64,000 nt of DNA from assembly GCA_963930655.1 (NCBI GenBank), contig OZ005615.1, positions 10,062,001-10,126,000 of the forward strand, in the 5' to 3' direction. Positions 21,961-34,580 of this stretch are shown piece by piece. The notes beneath the pieces are model-generated. The model saw nothing but the letters and a program-made list of their open reading frames with translations. It did not search any database and was not told the DNA's origin. The position numbers were made by a program, and so were the translations under genes. This DNA comes from Myrica gale (Eukaryota > Streptophyta > Magnoliopsida > Fagales > Myricaceae). The first letter of the stretch is position 1. Each line of letters begins with the position of its first letter.

Positions 21961-24635
21961 AGAAGCAACAACAGTGCGCGTGCATGCCAAAGCATATTGA
22001 ACAGAACGAATAAGGTGAGGAGTACAGGGGAAAACACTGCAAAAAAGAAAAGAAGAGCATGCATGTATGATATACTTGATCGTAATATGGCGAACTAACT
22101 TCTTGTTTGACCACTATAAGTTGGAGAATTAATGGAGAGGTTGCCCCACCCACTTTTGCTACTGTCCAGTGTTTTGCTCCATAGATCTGTCCTGTATATA
22201 TAAAAGGTCTTCCTGCACATATATTCTAGTGACGAAAAAGCTCAGATATGGGTGGTTTCAAGGACGAAGCTACGGGGAGCTATGTGCCCAAACTTTTTAC
22301 AATTTTTTTAATATAAATTAAGGTCATATTTTCAAATTTTTGCAACTTATTTTTTAATATAAGAACAAAATGGGTAACAATCTTTATAGTCGCCTTCCAA
22401 ATTTTTTTGAGAAATAAACATAAAAGAATAAAAGAGAATAACTATCTAATTTTTTAAAGAAATAAATACTAAGAATATATCTTTTTTTGCTTTTCTCCCT
22501 CCCTGTTTTACTAAAATTTCTCCCCTACTCTCTCTTTTCTAGAGTGTATTTTTCCCTTCTTTTAGAGTGTCTTGTTTTACTTTTCTTTCTCTCTCCATCT
22601 TTTCTAAATTGTTTTTCTCTCACTTCCTGCTCAATGGCCTCCAAGATTTTTCAAAATTTCTCTCAATGGTTTTTTTTCTCTCCCATTATTTTACCAAAAA
22701 AAAGTCATACTTAACTCTTGAAATACAACAAATTTTTGCTTTGCACATAAAAAATTTCCTCTTCAAAGTTAGAATTCTAAATATTATTACATTTAATTAG
22801 TATTTTTTTAAAAAAATACTCATTTCATTATTATTTTTTAATTAAAATATTATTACTCTATTATTTATGTGTGGCTATGTTATTTTGATTAGATTTTAAC
22901 ATTGCTTTGTGCTTTTTTCAATAATTTATGAGCTATTTATTCTGAAGATTTTAAACCTTTTATTGCATTCGGTTGCACAAGATTTTAGTACTAATATAAT
23001 AATTGATGAATTTTACTTGAAGTCCGGTTCAATTAGCATAATTGATGAAAATTTCGCTTTAACAATTAAGTTAAATTTTATAATTTTTTCTTTTTATAGT
23101 TTTAGAATATATTATTATATTTTTTACTATGCTTATTTTGATTATAATAAAAATTTAAAGTCTTAAAATTAGTTAAAGTATACTTAAGATAACCTCGACA
23201 TCCGGTTAAAAAAAATAAAAATTATATTTGGGTCCTGAAAGCAAATGCTGGCTAATTCGTCCCTGGTGGTTTCAATATCTATATTGGTTCAAGAGATATT
23301 CGTGGAAGTTTCTCGTAACTGGTCAGAAGTTAGACGAAATCAAGTAGCGGTGCTCCGGTGGTGCTCATCATGATGCTCGCTAGTTCTTATCCTTTCTTCT
23401 GCTACCAACACGACAAAATTAAGTTCGATACGACAAGAAGCTGCATATACTGGAAAGACGTTCATAATTTCAATGGGATTGGTCGAGTATGGAGGTGACC
23501 TTTTACTTTGATCTCGGTCCACAAGAAAGGCATGCTCAATGAAAGTCGTAAGCTTTATTTTCATGTGGAAGGAGTCCACAGGCACAGATGATGTACTTTC
23601 TACACAGTTGAAGATCAAAGTCTGGTTATGATGTTGAATATTAATTGATGGGGAACATTAACCTTTCGAGAAACTTTAATTAGTTTATTAATTTGTCGAA
23701 AAGTCAAGTTACTTAATTTCTACCATGCTCTCCTCAGCAAATCACCGGAAAGGTCATTTAATAATTAGTAGATTAATTAAACTGGTCGATCATCTAGAGC
23801 TGAGGGACTAGGATCAATGCCCTTTCAACTCGTCAAAGTGGAATCTGAAATAATTGTCGTGAAGAAGAACAAGAATAATTACATAAATAGATCTGGTTTT
23901 CTTATTCTTAAGCTAGTATTTGCAGGGCCAATATTACAGCAAAATCTTCTGATACTGATCGGGATTTAATCCAATAAGAATCTCACTGTGGCCGTGATAT
24001 TGGAGGACTTCTCTTACATCATGTGCAAAGCAAATAGGGAATGTGGAAATCAATAATATATACTGAAGACAAAATATATATTTAAAGGATCATTTACAAC
24101 TTATTAATGTTGTTATATATCATGCGTATAATATATATATAATGTCGCTTAACATATTTGAATGAAATTGGCTCGACCTCTCTCTTGTTTGAAAAGGTAC
24201 TCTCGATTAAAGGATGTTAATTTCCGTACAACGTGTAAATAGGATGTTCATATACATGTCGAATTCAACTTACATTCTTTTGAACAAAAAGGAAAGTGGC
24301 GGTACTGGAGCGCATTAATTAGGCCCTTTATTCCTCCAAAATGCTTCGTCAACGCACATTCTTTTGAACAAAAAGGAAAGTTTGGCGGTACTGGAGCGCA
24401 TTAATTAGGCCCTTTATTCCTCCAAAATGCTTCCTTCAGTTACATGATTCTTTCCAACACTAGCACACTAACAGCCAAAGTTACAAAGGGGGCCTCCTTT
24501 TTGGTGTTTCTGTCACCTTTTTCCTCGTAGACCCACCAAAAGCACCAATTCCCTTCCCTCACGTATCTGTCACTCTCTCTCCGCCACTTCATGTCGACCG
24601 AACGGGTAACGGACAGTTCAAGATCATTATTTTAA
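21961..24635. other. intergenic, AT-rich
   Basis: No gene recognised. Very AT-rich between 22,300 and 23,220. The minus-strand ORF at 23,340-23,618 has no recognisable domain. The region ends with the 3' flank of the GA20-oxidase gene. Confidence 0.5.
24273..24432 (+). repeat. 84-bp direct tandem duplication
   Basis: CATTCTTTTGAACAAAAAGG through CCTCCAAAATGCTTC occurs at 24,273-24,346 and again from 24,357, with only a 2-bp difference (GTGGCGG versus GTTTGGCGG). It lies 200 bp beyond the 3' end of the GA20-oxidase coding region. Confidence 0.85.
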
Positions 24636-26501
24636 TTAGTTTTCTGGGATACCCTCGTGATTCAGTTGATGCCACTTTGAGAAGGCCTCAAGGGTTTTCG
24701 TGTCGGCCCGGTAATGCTTCTGTGTGAATTCGAGTAAAGCTGGCCATTTGAATTCTGGATATTTTCTTGGATTTTCAGAGCTAATCAAGCTTCTTGGTGG
24801 AGAGATCACCTTGTCCCCACTTGGGCATAAAAAGAACGCAAGAGATTTCCTTACCGCACGGTTGTTCACCACTGCTCTATGCAAGCAACTCTTGTAAATC
24901 CCATTTGATAGAGCCTGAAAGATTATGTAGCCTCCATTACTTACAAGTTTCGAGCTCAAAGTCGCAATACACTATATATTCGGCCCATGAAAATTGAATG
25001 GTTCAATTGAGTAAATAGTGCGTTAACAAAACGATCATGATCTTGAACGGAGCATTTGAAGAAGTGCGCAACATAACAAAAACAAAAGAATATGGCTGTT
25101 ATCATGAATAGCTTCATCTATCCGCAATGAGTGATTTGTCCGTACAACGGTGCTGGCGTGGAGGTCGGTTATTGTGTGAGTGTGTGAGTGGACGGGTGAG
25201 ATTAGAAGTTGTGAAATTTAACGGCTGACAAAATGCCACGTCAATTAATGAAACCAGGTCGGTTGTGCGGGTCGGGTTCGTGGGTCGGATTCATTAATTG
25301 ACGTGACATTTTGTCGGCCGTTAGATTTCTCAACTTCTAATCTCACCCGTCCACTCACACACTCACACAATAACTTCTGCCGCTGGCGTGATAACGAGAT
25401 ACGGACATTGCAAAAAATTAGTTTTCATGCTACAAAAATGAAGGTTGATGACCTCACCATGAATGTGTCGCCAATATTGACAACAAAAGCATCCGGGTTG
25501 GGACTTATGAAGTGCCATTTTTCATCAACAAACACTTGAAGGCCGCCAACTTGGTCTTGATGAAGGATTGTTAAAGACGTAGGATCGCAATGTGGCCCCG
25601 TTCCTAGAGTTAGATCTGGTTTTTGGCATATTGGGTAGGAGTTCAGTCGCATTATTGAGTCGTGTCCCTCAAAGAACTCTCTGAAATACTTTGGGCCAAC
25701 GCCTAGGCTGATTCCGAGAAGCTCCATTATCCCAAGGGAGAGCGTGCTCATTGCTTCACAATATTCCTGGAACAGGCTCCTATATGCAAACAAAGTGGTA
25801 GGTAGTAAGAGAAAGCAAAACAGATTGCTAAGACTAGTCTGAGCGAAATAGAAAAACTCGGGGCAAACCGAACTGAAAACATGCAATATATTAATAACCA
25901 AACACGCTCTTCTATTTTGCGTAGATTCGTACCCGAAGTCTCTGAAATCTGTTCCCATCACATTCACGACATATTCCTCGACAACTTTTGAGGAGGGATG
26001 ACTGGCACAATATCGGAAAGAAAGCGTCTCCTTCCATGGAAGCTTGGAGGAGTACCTGCCAGTAAAGCTACTAGCATACCCACAGTGATCACCAATCTTT
26101 CTCTGAGCCATTTGCTTTTCCCAGAGTTGCATGCCGAAAAATCCGTCCATGTACTCGTGTGCCTTAGCTATAAGTCTCGAATCCACGCCATGATTTATAA
26201 CTGGGAAGAAGCCGTGCTTCTTGCATGCCTCATTGACCAACCGAGAAGCATTTGAAACTCCTAGTGGGTCTCCAGAGAGGAAGCCCTTCATGTCGATAGG
26301 GGGAACAAGAAGTTCTGGCAACTCAGCGCATGCTTTTTCATGGTCAGGCCATATGAATCGAGATGGTATGTTCGATTCATACTGAAGAATCGATGCATCA
26401 AAAACCAGGGTTTTTGGTCCATATTCAAGCGGTTTTGTTTCGTTTACCGAAGGAGGATGCATTGACATGTTTAAAGTCCGAAAAATTGGTAGAGAGTTCA
26501 T
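24636..26501 (-). CDS. GA20ox: Gibberellin 20-oxidase
   Basis: A 2-oxoglutarate/Fe(II) dioxygenase that converts GA12/GA53 towards GA9/GA20 in the cytosol, a rate-limiting step in gibberellin synthesis. Three minus-strand exons, 26,501-25,933, 25,779-25,458 and 24,914-24,636, give 389 aa (family about 370-390). The N-terminal DIOX_N region holds [16 protein letters not shown] lies at 154-159, the GA20ox substrate motif. The substrate/co-substrate region reads [21 protein letters not shown]. Iron ligands are His253, Asp255 and His309; the 2-oxoglutarate pair is Arg319 and Ser321 in RKS. The third exon starts [17 protein letters not shown], as in the family. A second in-frame Met at residue 13 is possible. 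A TATA-like TATAAATA lies about 70 bp upstream of the ATG. Intron 2 (24,915-25,457) contains a foldback MITE. Confidence 0.95.
25161..25381. mobile_element. foldback MITE (Mutator-like) in GA20ox intron 2
   Basis: Two arms of about 85 bp, 25,167-25,252 and 25,289-25,374, are near-perfect inverted copies separated by about 36 bp. One arm has GTGAGTGGACGGGTGAG, the other CTCACCCGTCCACTCAC. The 9-bp sequence GCTGGCGTG directly flanks the element (25,152-25,160 and 25,382-25,390), the target-duplication length of Mutator-like elements. The whole is transcribed with GA20ox and would fold into a long hairpin in the pre-mRNA. Confidence 0.85.
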
Positions 26502-26566
26502 GAAGAGGAAAAGGAGAAAAGAGAGTTCACTAAGAGGAGGTGGGAAGGAGTTGGGGAGCCAAGGCT

Positions 26567-26576
26567 GTATTTATAG
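26567..26576 (-). promoter_or_regulatory. GA20ox TATA box
   Basis: The minus strand reads CTATAAATAC about 65-75 bp upstream of the GA20-oxidase ATG. A 5' leader of about 35-45 nt would follow. This supports the start choice at 26,501. Confidence 0.6.
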
Positions 26577-28406
26577 TCGAGTTAGAAAAAAAAACATGTA
26601 CGAGAGAGAGAGACATAGAAAAGAGAAATGCTACTGTCATTATTTTTTTTTTTGAATTTAATATCAACGTAGACGATTATATCTTGTTTTGAAAAATCTT
26701 GAAGAAAAGATTGGTGGTCGAAAATTTTTTGGGCTCTTGCCAAGTTAAATTAAGTGAGTAGGTCTTTCGCTTGGACTGAGATTAATTCAAGGCGCCGGTT
26801 CTGATAAATGGTACGTATCTTGAAGGAGAGGGTCTATATATGTGCAAGATGATTTTGGAGACCTGCGAGGACAAAGCTAGGCTCTGTTTTGGGATCCCAA
26901 TACCCACCGAACACATCCTCATGAGATTTGCATATAAAGGACCCGTGTGCTAAGAGCATTAATGGTGTCCTCGGATACAAGTATCTAAATATCTCACCAA
27001 CCAACCAAAATCTAGCCGCCAAGGAAAAAAAAACCAAAATCTAGCCACATGAGCTTATGTGCTATTCTTCATATTAAAATTAGATTAGCCATCTCCTAAT
27101 GGTAACATTTGGCAATCTCTCTCCAGTACCGGAGTGGAGCTAGCTTGGCTTAGCTGTACTAGCTGAAACGGAGGAAAAGTTTTATAATTTGAAGTTCGAT
27201 TTCAAGGTGATACATAAGGATAGCTAAGGATCTTTTTCGTGGCTGTATTCCTTCCCTTTTTCCTGTAGAAAGCACGTACACTTGTTTTTGCAACAACCAA
27301 TTAATTAAAGCGTGGTGCAAGGACGACAATTCATGATTAATTATGTATTTAGTGTTCACAAATCCTGCAAGGGGGAAGAACGTGCCGGACTTGCACAAGT
27401 CAAATCGCAGGTCCCTTGAGTTTCAATTTTTGTCTTTTATGTACAAGTTTCTTAAGACCAGATAAGAAAGCCTAAATGCTGTCAATCTACAACTCTGATC
27501 AGTGAACACCTAGCGCGTTTAGACATTTAACACAGATCTGGTTAACTCGTCGAGCTTGTTCTCGTGATCATCAAGGACATCAAAAAAGTTATAGCTCATG
27601 TACAGTGAATGAGCAGTTTAACACGATACGTACGTCTGGCAAAAGATTTCGCAATTTGTACATTTTGCAGCCAACTTTTGGATATAACGTTAACGATTCA
27701 AGAACTTTTCAAGACAGGGGAAGTGTCATGGATATGGATGGACACTACAGAGTTCCAGATTCGAGGAAAAATAAATTGGACTTGTATATGTTACTTAAGG
27801 CAGGAGGAAAGTGGGAGTTGTCAAGTTTTGCTTCGACTTCAAACTGAAACGCCCATCACGTTTGTACGCTGGTTGACCTCAGCAGTTTGATGAGACCATG
27901 TGAGGTACCTTCTTTGTCATATCAATCTGGAAGTACTATTTTTCGGGCGTAGGTCTCGACAGGTGATTTACATAGACTATACGGAGTTACGGACCATATA
28001 TGTTTCTTGTACAAATCTGATCTCATTCATATATATTATACTAAATTCAGATCAAACTTACTCCTAACTGTACAGAGAAGAAAGGTATCGATCTTTAAGA
28101 GAAATGCACAAACTCATAGAAACAAATTTGTAGACATATAATGTATTATTTTAGGCACATAGAAGCGAGGAGTTTGTGTATGATCTCTGAGACATTGAGA
28201 AAAATAAGAACACCTACTCGAATCTGTAGATTGGACGGCTTCCTCGCGGAGACATGCATCAGACATGATTTATCCTACTTTGGCTTGCTATACCGCGTAG
28301 AAATTTAGTTCTAGTTTAGGCCCCGACATGTCTGCCACCTTCACGTAATCTTAGATGAGACTTTACGGGAACGCCCTCCTAAAGAGTAATTTTCGAAGAT
28401 GTTCTA
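26577..28406. other. intergenic, no gene recognised
   Basis: Upstream flank of the GA20-oxidase gene. Overlapping ORFs at 27,605-27,890 lack recognisable domains. No clear repeat boundary seen. Confidence 0.5.
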
Positions 28407-28588
28407 AGGGATGAACTGTGTTTCATCTAAAAATCTATCAGTCTAAAAAATCTAACGGTTTTAATTAACTCACATCATTTAATGAATAATATGACTTATC
28501 CAAGTGTACTCAGATTAGTCTCAACTCATTAAATGAAGTGGATTAATTAAGACCGTTAGATTTTTTAAATGAAATGAAGTTCATCCCT
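28407..28588. repeat. foldback repeat, 182 bp
   Basis: AGGGATGAACT and AAATCTAACGG at 28,407-28,485 return as the inverse complement at 28,526-28,588 (CCGTTAGATTTTTT, AGTTCATCCCT). The arms are 63-79 bp with about 40 bp between. The structure resembles a MITE; no target duplication was established. Confidence 0.7.
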
Positions 28589-29489
28589 CATGACACTTTT
28601 GGAAATCCATCATTAGGAACCTTACCCGAGCCTTTACACCATCTTAGCATCCCAAAAGTCGATCGATGACCCACCAATTCAGATGATATATTAATGAAGT
28701 ACCTTTATCCCCGTGGTTAGGATCCTCGGAATAAATCATGGGTACGTAGCTAGATTAATGATATTTATACACTGAATATAACTTGCGATCGAATAGTTAT
28801 CTCTTCCTCATTATTCAAAGGTACTGTCAAATTTTATATTTAAGATCTCCATCAATTAGTGGGGTTCTTGCATATTTCTCCAACATAAGCTTGTGGAGAA
28901 GATAAATCACCTTATCGGATCCCTTTTTGGAAAGATGATCATTTAATCAGTCGGATCTTGTATTGCGATTTATCATATATAGAAAGTCAAACATCGTGCT
29001 GTTTCGACAAAGCATCGATTTAAACGAACTTTTGATTAGGTTAAATAATGTGTCTTCGTAAAGAACCGTAGAATATCTTTCATGAACACGGTTCATCAAC
29101 GAATCTTCATCCACTTAATGCGTATCTGTGGATACGAATGCCACCGCTGTGTCAAAAGCTAAACCTCCATGAAAAGATATCACTCTCCGCGTCTTCAAAA
29201 AGACAGTGTAATTGGTAACACACCAATCTGCCAATGACCTTTTGTCTGATAGTACGGTGCAAGTGTCGAGAGATTCGGAGAGGGCAGGATTTGCGAGTTC
29301 AAAACCTGGAAGTGTTGGGACACCGATTAGCTCGAGTACTGGCACAAAATTCAAAAGAGAGGTTGGTGCATAGAAAGTTTGAGAAACACAGGAGTCACGA
29401 GCCAAACCTGTGTCTGCCCAAAAAGAAGCTATGCTTGGAGCACTGGCAGAAACAAAACTCAAATTAAGGGTACAAATTCTTAATGCTAA
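28589..29489. other. intergenic, no gene recognised
   Basis: The minus-strand ORF at 29,115-29,501 (128 aa) lies next to a hAT tail and may be element-derived, but I do not recognise a domain. Confidence 0.4.
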
Positions 29490-29690
29490 ATGATATCTCA
29501 ATTTTTTTCTTAATAATGTAAAAAATGTATTAAAGTTAAAATATCAAAAATTAAGGACTGAAAGCATTAAAAATATTGAAATACACATACCGTACTATTT
29601 GCTGAGACTGTTAGATAGAAATTAAATCCTACGAGTTCGCATCTTATGAAAACATTACAAAATGGCTTACAATGCTTTTATGTAATCCAA
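29490..29690 (-). mobile_element. hAT 3' tail fragment, same family as at 62.7 kb
   Basis: AAATACACATACCGTACTAT and the following bases align with 62,808-62,890, where they lie just behind a hAT transposase stop codon. The minus strand here keeps decayed remains of the transposase C-terminus with several stops. It is a fragment only. Confidence 0.6.
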
Positions 29691-31176
29691 CTAATGCTTA
29701 CAAGTTGCAATAGCTTTCCCTAAGTCCGATCTTTCCATCACCTTCAAGAGAGGAGATCAACCCTGTCCCAGCAAGGTGGAGGGGCGAGCTGGTCAACTCT
29801 GCAGCGACAGTACAAGGCTTCCCTCTTTTCTTTATCTTTCCAGTCAATTTTGTTGCAAGGATATACTGTTGGACGTGTATTTGTGACAGCTAAGTCAAAC
29901 TTTCTTCGATTGTTCTTGAGTTGTTTTTTGGTAACTTTTAGAACGTATTTACAAGGTAGCGTTTCTCACAAATCTGTCATAATTTGTCAATCAAGTTCGA
30001 GCTCCTATATCACTTATCAGAAGTAAAGCCAATAGAGCTGAGAGAACAGAGACAGAGCTGGGAGAGAGTGGTGCTTACAAAGCCAGGGGTGAAGGAACAA
30101 AAAAAGGTCGGACCCTCAGCTTTGATCACCAAATAATCTATAATAAAGATTAGAATCCATATATTTCTTTTTGTTTTGGTCAACAGTGGCAGCAGGCATA
30201 GCCTGTGGATAAGGTGCGTCGAACCCCGGAGGCCGGAAGGAGGAAGTACCCTCCCTAAGGGGAACTCGCATAGATTTTACGTTGACCAAGTATCTAATAA
30301 ATGGGAAGTGCAATCTCTGTAGAAAACGTTTTCTTTGTTCGTTTTTTTTTTGTCGTTTTTTTTGGTAAATGTTTTCTTCCTTTCATAGATGATAGAAGTC
30401 AAGGCAATCTTCATGACCAGAGTCAGCCAGTCAGGGACGAAGTATACAGGACGTGCACAAGCCCACAATGAATGAAAATCTTCATTCTATATCATTACAT
30501 CAATACATCAATTTCTCATACAGACACTCCCGGAGAGACGGGATTTAGACTTTTTGGACTATATGCTGATTGCAAGGCCAGGCTCCAGGAAAGCCCAATG
30601 GGGGGCGGGTTTAAGAAAACTTACCAGGCCCAAAGGGGGCTGGGGCAGTCCTGGCCCGCCTGAGGCAAACACATGAAAAAAAATTGACCTGAGGGGGGCG
30701 ACTGCCTCTGCTTCCCCCCCCCCTGCGGCCACTGCCTTGGAGTTGGCACAACAATTACCGGACATCTTCATGTGTATTACGCAAATATATGCGCTTCATG
30801 GCCTAGAAATTTGATTGTTAAAATTTGGGATACGAGATTAGTGAAAAAGTGAAGATAATTTATTACAGTTAATAAAAAAAATAAGAGATAGAATATCTGA
30901 ATTAATATTATGATGAAAAATAATTATTTGACGAGAAAATATTATTTTATAATTTTTTTAATCCAGTCCAAAATTTTGGTTGCTAAAAATTTGGCAATCA
31001 AACATAAGTTTAAAGTAGAAGCGCCCTATTTATAACGAATCGATGGTTTCCGTCGTATCTAAAGAGAAAATCGCAATACAGTTTGATGCAGTCTATTGCT
31101 AATAGAACAACCCTCTCAGACACTAATTAAGAAGAAGAAGAAGAAAAGAACAACCCTCTCAGAGCATGATTTTATT
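29691..31176. other. intergenic with a MITE-like copy
   Basis: No gene recognised. At about 30,805-31,010 the core GTGAAAAAGTGAAG and inverted ends around TTTGATTGTTAAAATTT / AAATTTGGCAATCAAA suggest a diverged relative of the MITEs at 14,123 and 16,623. Confidence 0.45.
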
Positions 31177-31560
31177 TTGGAAATTTGACAAAATGGTCCT
31201 TGGATTTATACTCCTTTGGTAAATGGGTCCTTCACTTTCAAATTTCAAAATTTTAGTCCTTGGGTTTTCGATGTTTGACGAAATGGTTCTTTCGTTAGTC
31301 TGTCATCCATATGCTTAACGGATTTGTAGCGGTCGACCGGATATATGTGTAAAAAGTGAGCAGTCAACCGTTTCATATAGCGGTCGACCGGTACAAATTT
31401 GTTGACGTGTCAGAGAGCTCTGTTAAGTATATGGACGACAGACTGACGGAAAGACCATTTCGTCAAACATCGAAAATCCAATGACTAAAATTTTGAAATT
31501 TGAAAGTGAATGACTCATTTGCCAAAGGGGCATAAACCCAAAGACTTTTTTGCCAAATTC
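31177..31560. repeat. foldback element, about 140-bp arms
   Basis: The arm 31,177-31,320 is the inverse complement of 31,421-31,560 with scattered mismatches (TCGATGTTTGACGAAATGG on one side, CCATTTCGTCAAACATCGA on the other). The 100-bp loop is bounded by two copies of the palindrome CGGTCGACCG (31,330-31,339 and 31,381-31,390). No coding capacity. Confidence 0.8.
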
Positions 31561-33432
31561 TCTTTTATTTTTTTCAATGAACTTAGACAGCGGCACATAC
31601 CACAAGTTAGCTTCGAGGGGTTTGATAAAAACATTCGAATAAAATAAAATAAATTTTAATATATAAGAGAATAAAATGTGAAGAATGAATTATAATAATT
31701 AACAACATATATGTAACTATATGGAATATAACAATCCTAACTTGAAAAAGTGTTGGCCATATTTGTGTTATATCTCTCAAAAATATTAGCTAAAACCACA
31801 ATGGAAGGTATCTAGCATAACTCATTAAGTGACTCTCTGGATTCTTTGTTGCAAAGTAGGTGCACTTACAGGCGTCACGTCAACCAATGAAGGGCATATA
31901 TGTGCCCCTCAACTTGGCTCCTCACATGTTTGGCCTGACCCGTGCCTAACTCCCTTTTTTTCACCTCAATAGTACTGGTAGAACTAAGCGAGCCAAGAGG
32001 TCTGACTAGTACAACCAAAAGTAGAGCTCTTTTTTTTTTTTACAATTTTGAATTTTGCTTATGTATCCCTTTTTATTGCATAGTTGTCATCTTGATGTAT
32101 TTCCACTAAATAACAGGCCGGAATTATGTATTGATGTTGAAATGCTGAAAAGACTTTAAATTATTATGTCTTCGTATTGCAAAACAAAGTGTATGTTGAA
32201 TAGAGAGAGGTATTTGGGTGTTTGGATTTTGCATAGTGTGACAATGTCATAGTTAAAATGAGCAAAAAAAAATGCTCATCAGGATCAGATCCGAAAATCC
32301 TAAAAAAAAAGGCCTTTAGAAAAGCAGGTTTGATTACTTTGGCAAAAAAATCACACCCGTTGAGTTGAGGCAAAAAAGGGACCCCCAAAGAATAGGGTCT
32401 GACCCCTTGGCAATAGATCAGACCTGATGAGCAAAGATAAAAGAGGCATCTGAAAAATAGGTCCGATCACACGGTAAGCAGGCCAGACCTGATGAGCCAA
32501 CACAAAAAGGCCTATGGAAAAATAGGTCATCTGCCAGAGATTTTTCGGGGGAGGGGGAGATTTTTCGGTGTATCCGTCGGACCTGCTCACCTAATTTTAC
32601 AAGTCTGACCAATATCAGGGATGAGAAGCTGAGCTGAGGCGCGCGCTCATGTCTCTGAGTCCCTATAAAGGTTGGGTGTTTTAGAATGCTTAAGCCCAAG
32701 AGATAATGAGGAGCTATCCTAAAGGGATGTTCCATTAGAAGATAAGAGGAAGAAAATAGAAGGTTTTAGATAGGCCTGAGCATTCTCTCCGCCGGTGATA
32801 GTTTAACCGCCACGGCAATTGCTTTAAGCTATTATTGATGCTCTTAATCGTTTCTTTATAATAAAAAATTAAAAAATAAATAAAACAACAGTTTTCTTGG
32901 TTAGGGTTATTATCCCGAAGCCTGAAGGGGAAAACTCCTGATTGTCTTCTTCTCTCCCTTCCCTCGGCACTCCTCTCTCTCTACACACTGTCTCCCTCTC
33001 GGATGTCTCTCTCCCCTGCCTGTCACCGTCGCCCGTAAGTCGCCAGTTACCATGTAACAGGCACCGGCAATACTGGTTTTGTAGCTTGAAATTCTCCTCC
33101 CCTAATTTCTGAAAGTGGGATAGTAAAAGCAAGCAAAGCTGTTCTCTGTGCAGGGAGAATTTTGGGAATTAGAATGAGACACAAAATCACGCCAACGTAC
33201 AAGAAAAGGTCGGGAGTCGTAAAAGCGTTACTTTGGCTACTTGAAGACAGTGTGGTCCGTTTGACTCACTTTTGTCTTCCACGAGATCGGTAAGATGATT
33301 TGGGAACCTGACAAGCAGTTAATTCGTCTTGTTTCGAGCTTAAAAAAACAGTCCTCCGACCACTATTTTTTACCCATAAGAAAGTATTATCAGCCCTCAC
33401 TCCCAACCCTGCACTATAACATCGATAGTTTG
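31561..33432. other. intergenic, no gene recognised
   Basis: AT-rich DNA with the short tandem repeats listed separately at 32,330-32,528. Minus-strand ORFs at 32,351-32,735 and 32,869-33,132 are low-complexity or repeat-derived and have no family signature. Confidence 0.5.
32330..32528 (+). repeat. imperfect tandem repeat, unit about 65 bp
   Basis: Units ending AATAGGTC or AATAGGGTC recur at about 32,399, 32,463 and 32,528. The last two share CAGACCTGATGAGC. Divergence between units is considerable. Confidence 0.5.
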
Positions 33433-34580
33433 TAGGGCTGTTTGGTGACACTAGAACGAGCACTAAGCTTGCCGGTACTCGATTTCATCGGTATCAGTGT
33501 CGGTTTGACACTTCTTAAAAAACTCAGTGCTAAATTCAGTTCCTGGCACTGGTTTCTCAGTACTCGGGAAATTGAGTTTTTTTTTACACAAAACAATGTA
33601 GTTCTCATAATGAGAAACTACGTCGTTTTGTCACTACCCCTCCCCCCAATTTCGACGATCACCCTACCGCACCCACCTCGTGCGGCCGTGCCTCTCCCTC
33701 TCTCCCTCCTTTCCCTCTCCTACGCACAGGGGGCACAACCTTTTCGCCGACCACCACTCCTGTCGGCTGCCATGCCTCCTTCACCGACCACAAGTCCACC
33801 ACTTCTTCTTTTTCTCCTCTCCTTCGCACGTAAATTTCTTCTCATCTCCTCTGCCACATCTCTCTCTCTCTCTCAAGGCTTGAGATTCATTTCGGTATGA
33901 GGTTAAAAATCAATGAGTTTGTTGATTTTAATTGTTCCATTACATATATTATTGTTTAACTTGTTTTAATTTGTTCCCCTTTGCTTGCAATTATTAGGGT
34001 TTGAAATTCAATTTTGGGGTTCCATAGAAAAAAGAGACAATGAAAGAAAATAGGGCTGATATTTCTACTACTCTACTGGTAATCAAAGCTCTTCTCTAAA
34101 GTGAATGCTGAATTTTTTAATCTAGGTTTGATGAATTTGTTTTGAGTTCGAGCATTGTTTTTCTACTGTTTGTGGTTTTTTGGTGTTCAACTTCTTGTAT
34201 ACTGCATTTTGAAATTTGAATTAGGTTAAACAACAAATATAACATCAAGGGGATACTATTTGTGTTTGTGTTTGCAAGTTTATACATTTTTTTATTAGAA
34301 GGCATTCGATATCATAGTTGTAGGCTATTGCCTCAGGTCTGAAGAATTGTCATAGCAGAGTTTTATGCTATTGCAAGTTTTATGACTAGCTTAAAATGCT
34401 AAAAAAAATGGTCCAACATAAATGTAGGTTAACAGAAACCATCACCGCTGAAACCGTCACCTCTAAAGGTCAATTTTTACCCTTAACGGTGTAGGTGACC
34501 AATATTTAAAAATCAACCTATCCGGTGTAGGTACCGATTTTGACCAAAACCAACACCTACACCGGAATTGAACAGCCCTA
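33433..34580. mobile_element. non-autonomous hAT-like element
   Basis: The ends TAGGGCTGTTTGG and GAACAGCCCTA are short inverted repeats of hAT type. Subterminal GGTGTAGGT/CACCTACACC motifs follow. The interior holds a C-rich segment and a CT run (33,850-33,877) but no transposase. Architecture matches the element at 44,912-45,961. No clean 8-bp duplication is visible at this copy. Confidence 0.6.

Noticed and set aside
29115..29501. 128-aa minus-strand ORF as a possible gene
   Set aside because: No domain, no splice support, next to a hAT tail; most likely chance or element-derived.
33442..33900. 152-aa plus-strand ORF with signal-peptide-like Leu/Pro content
   Set aside because: It lies in the C-rich interior of a hAT-like element, is low complexity, and has no family signature.
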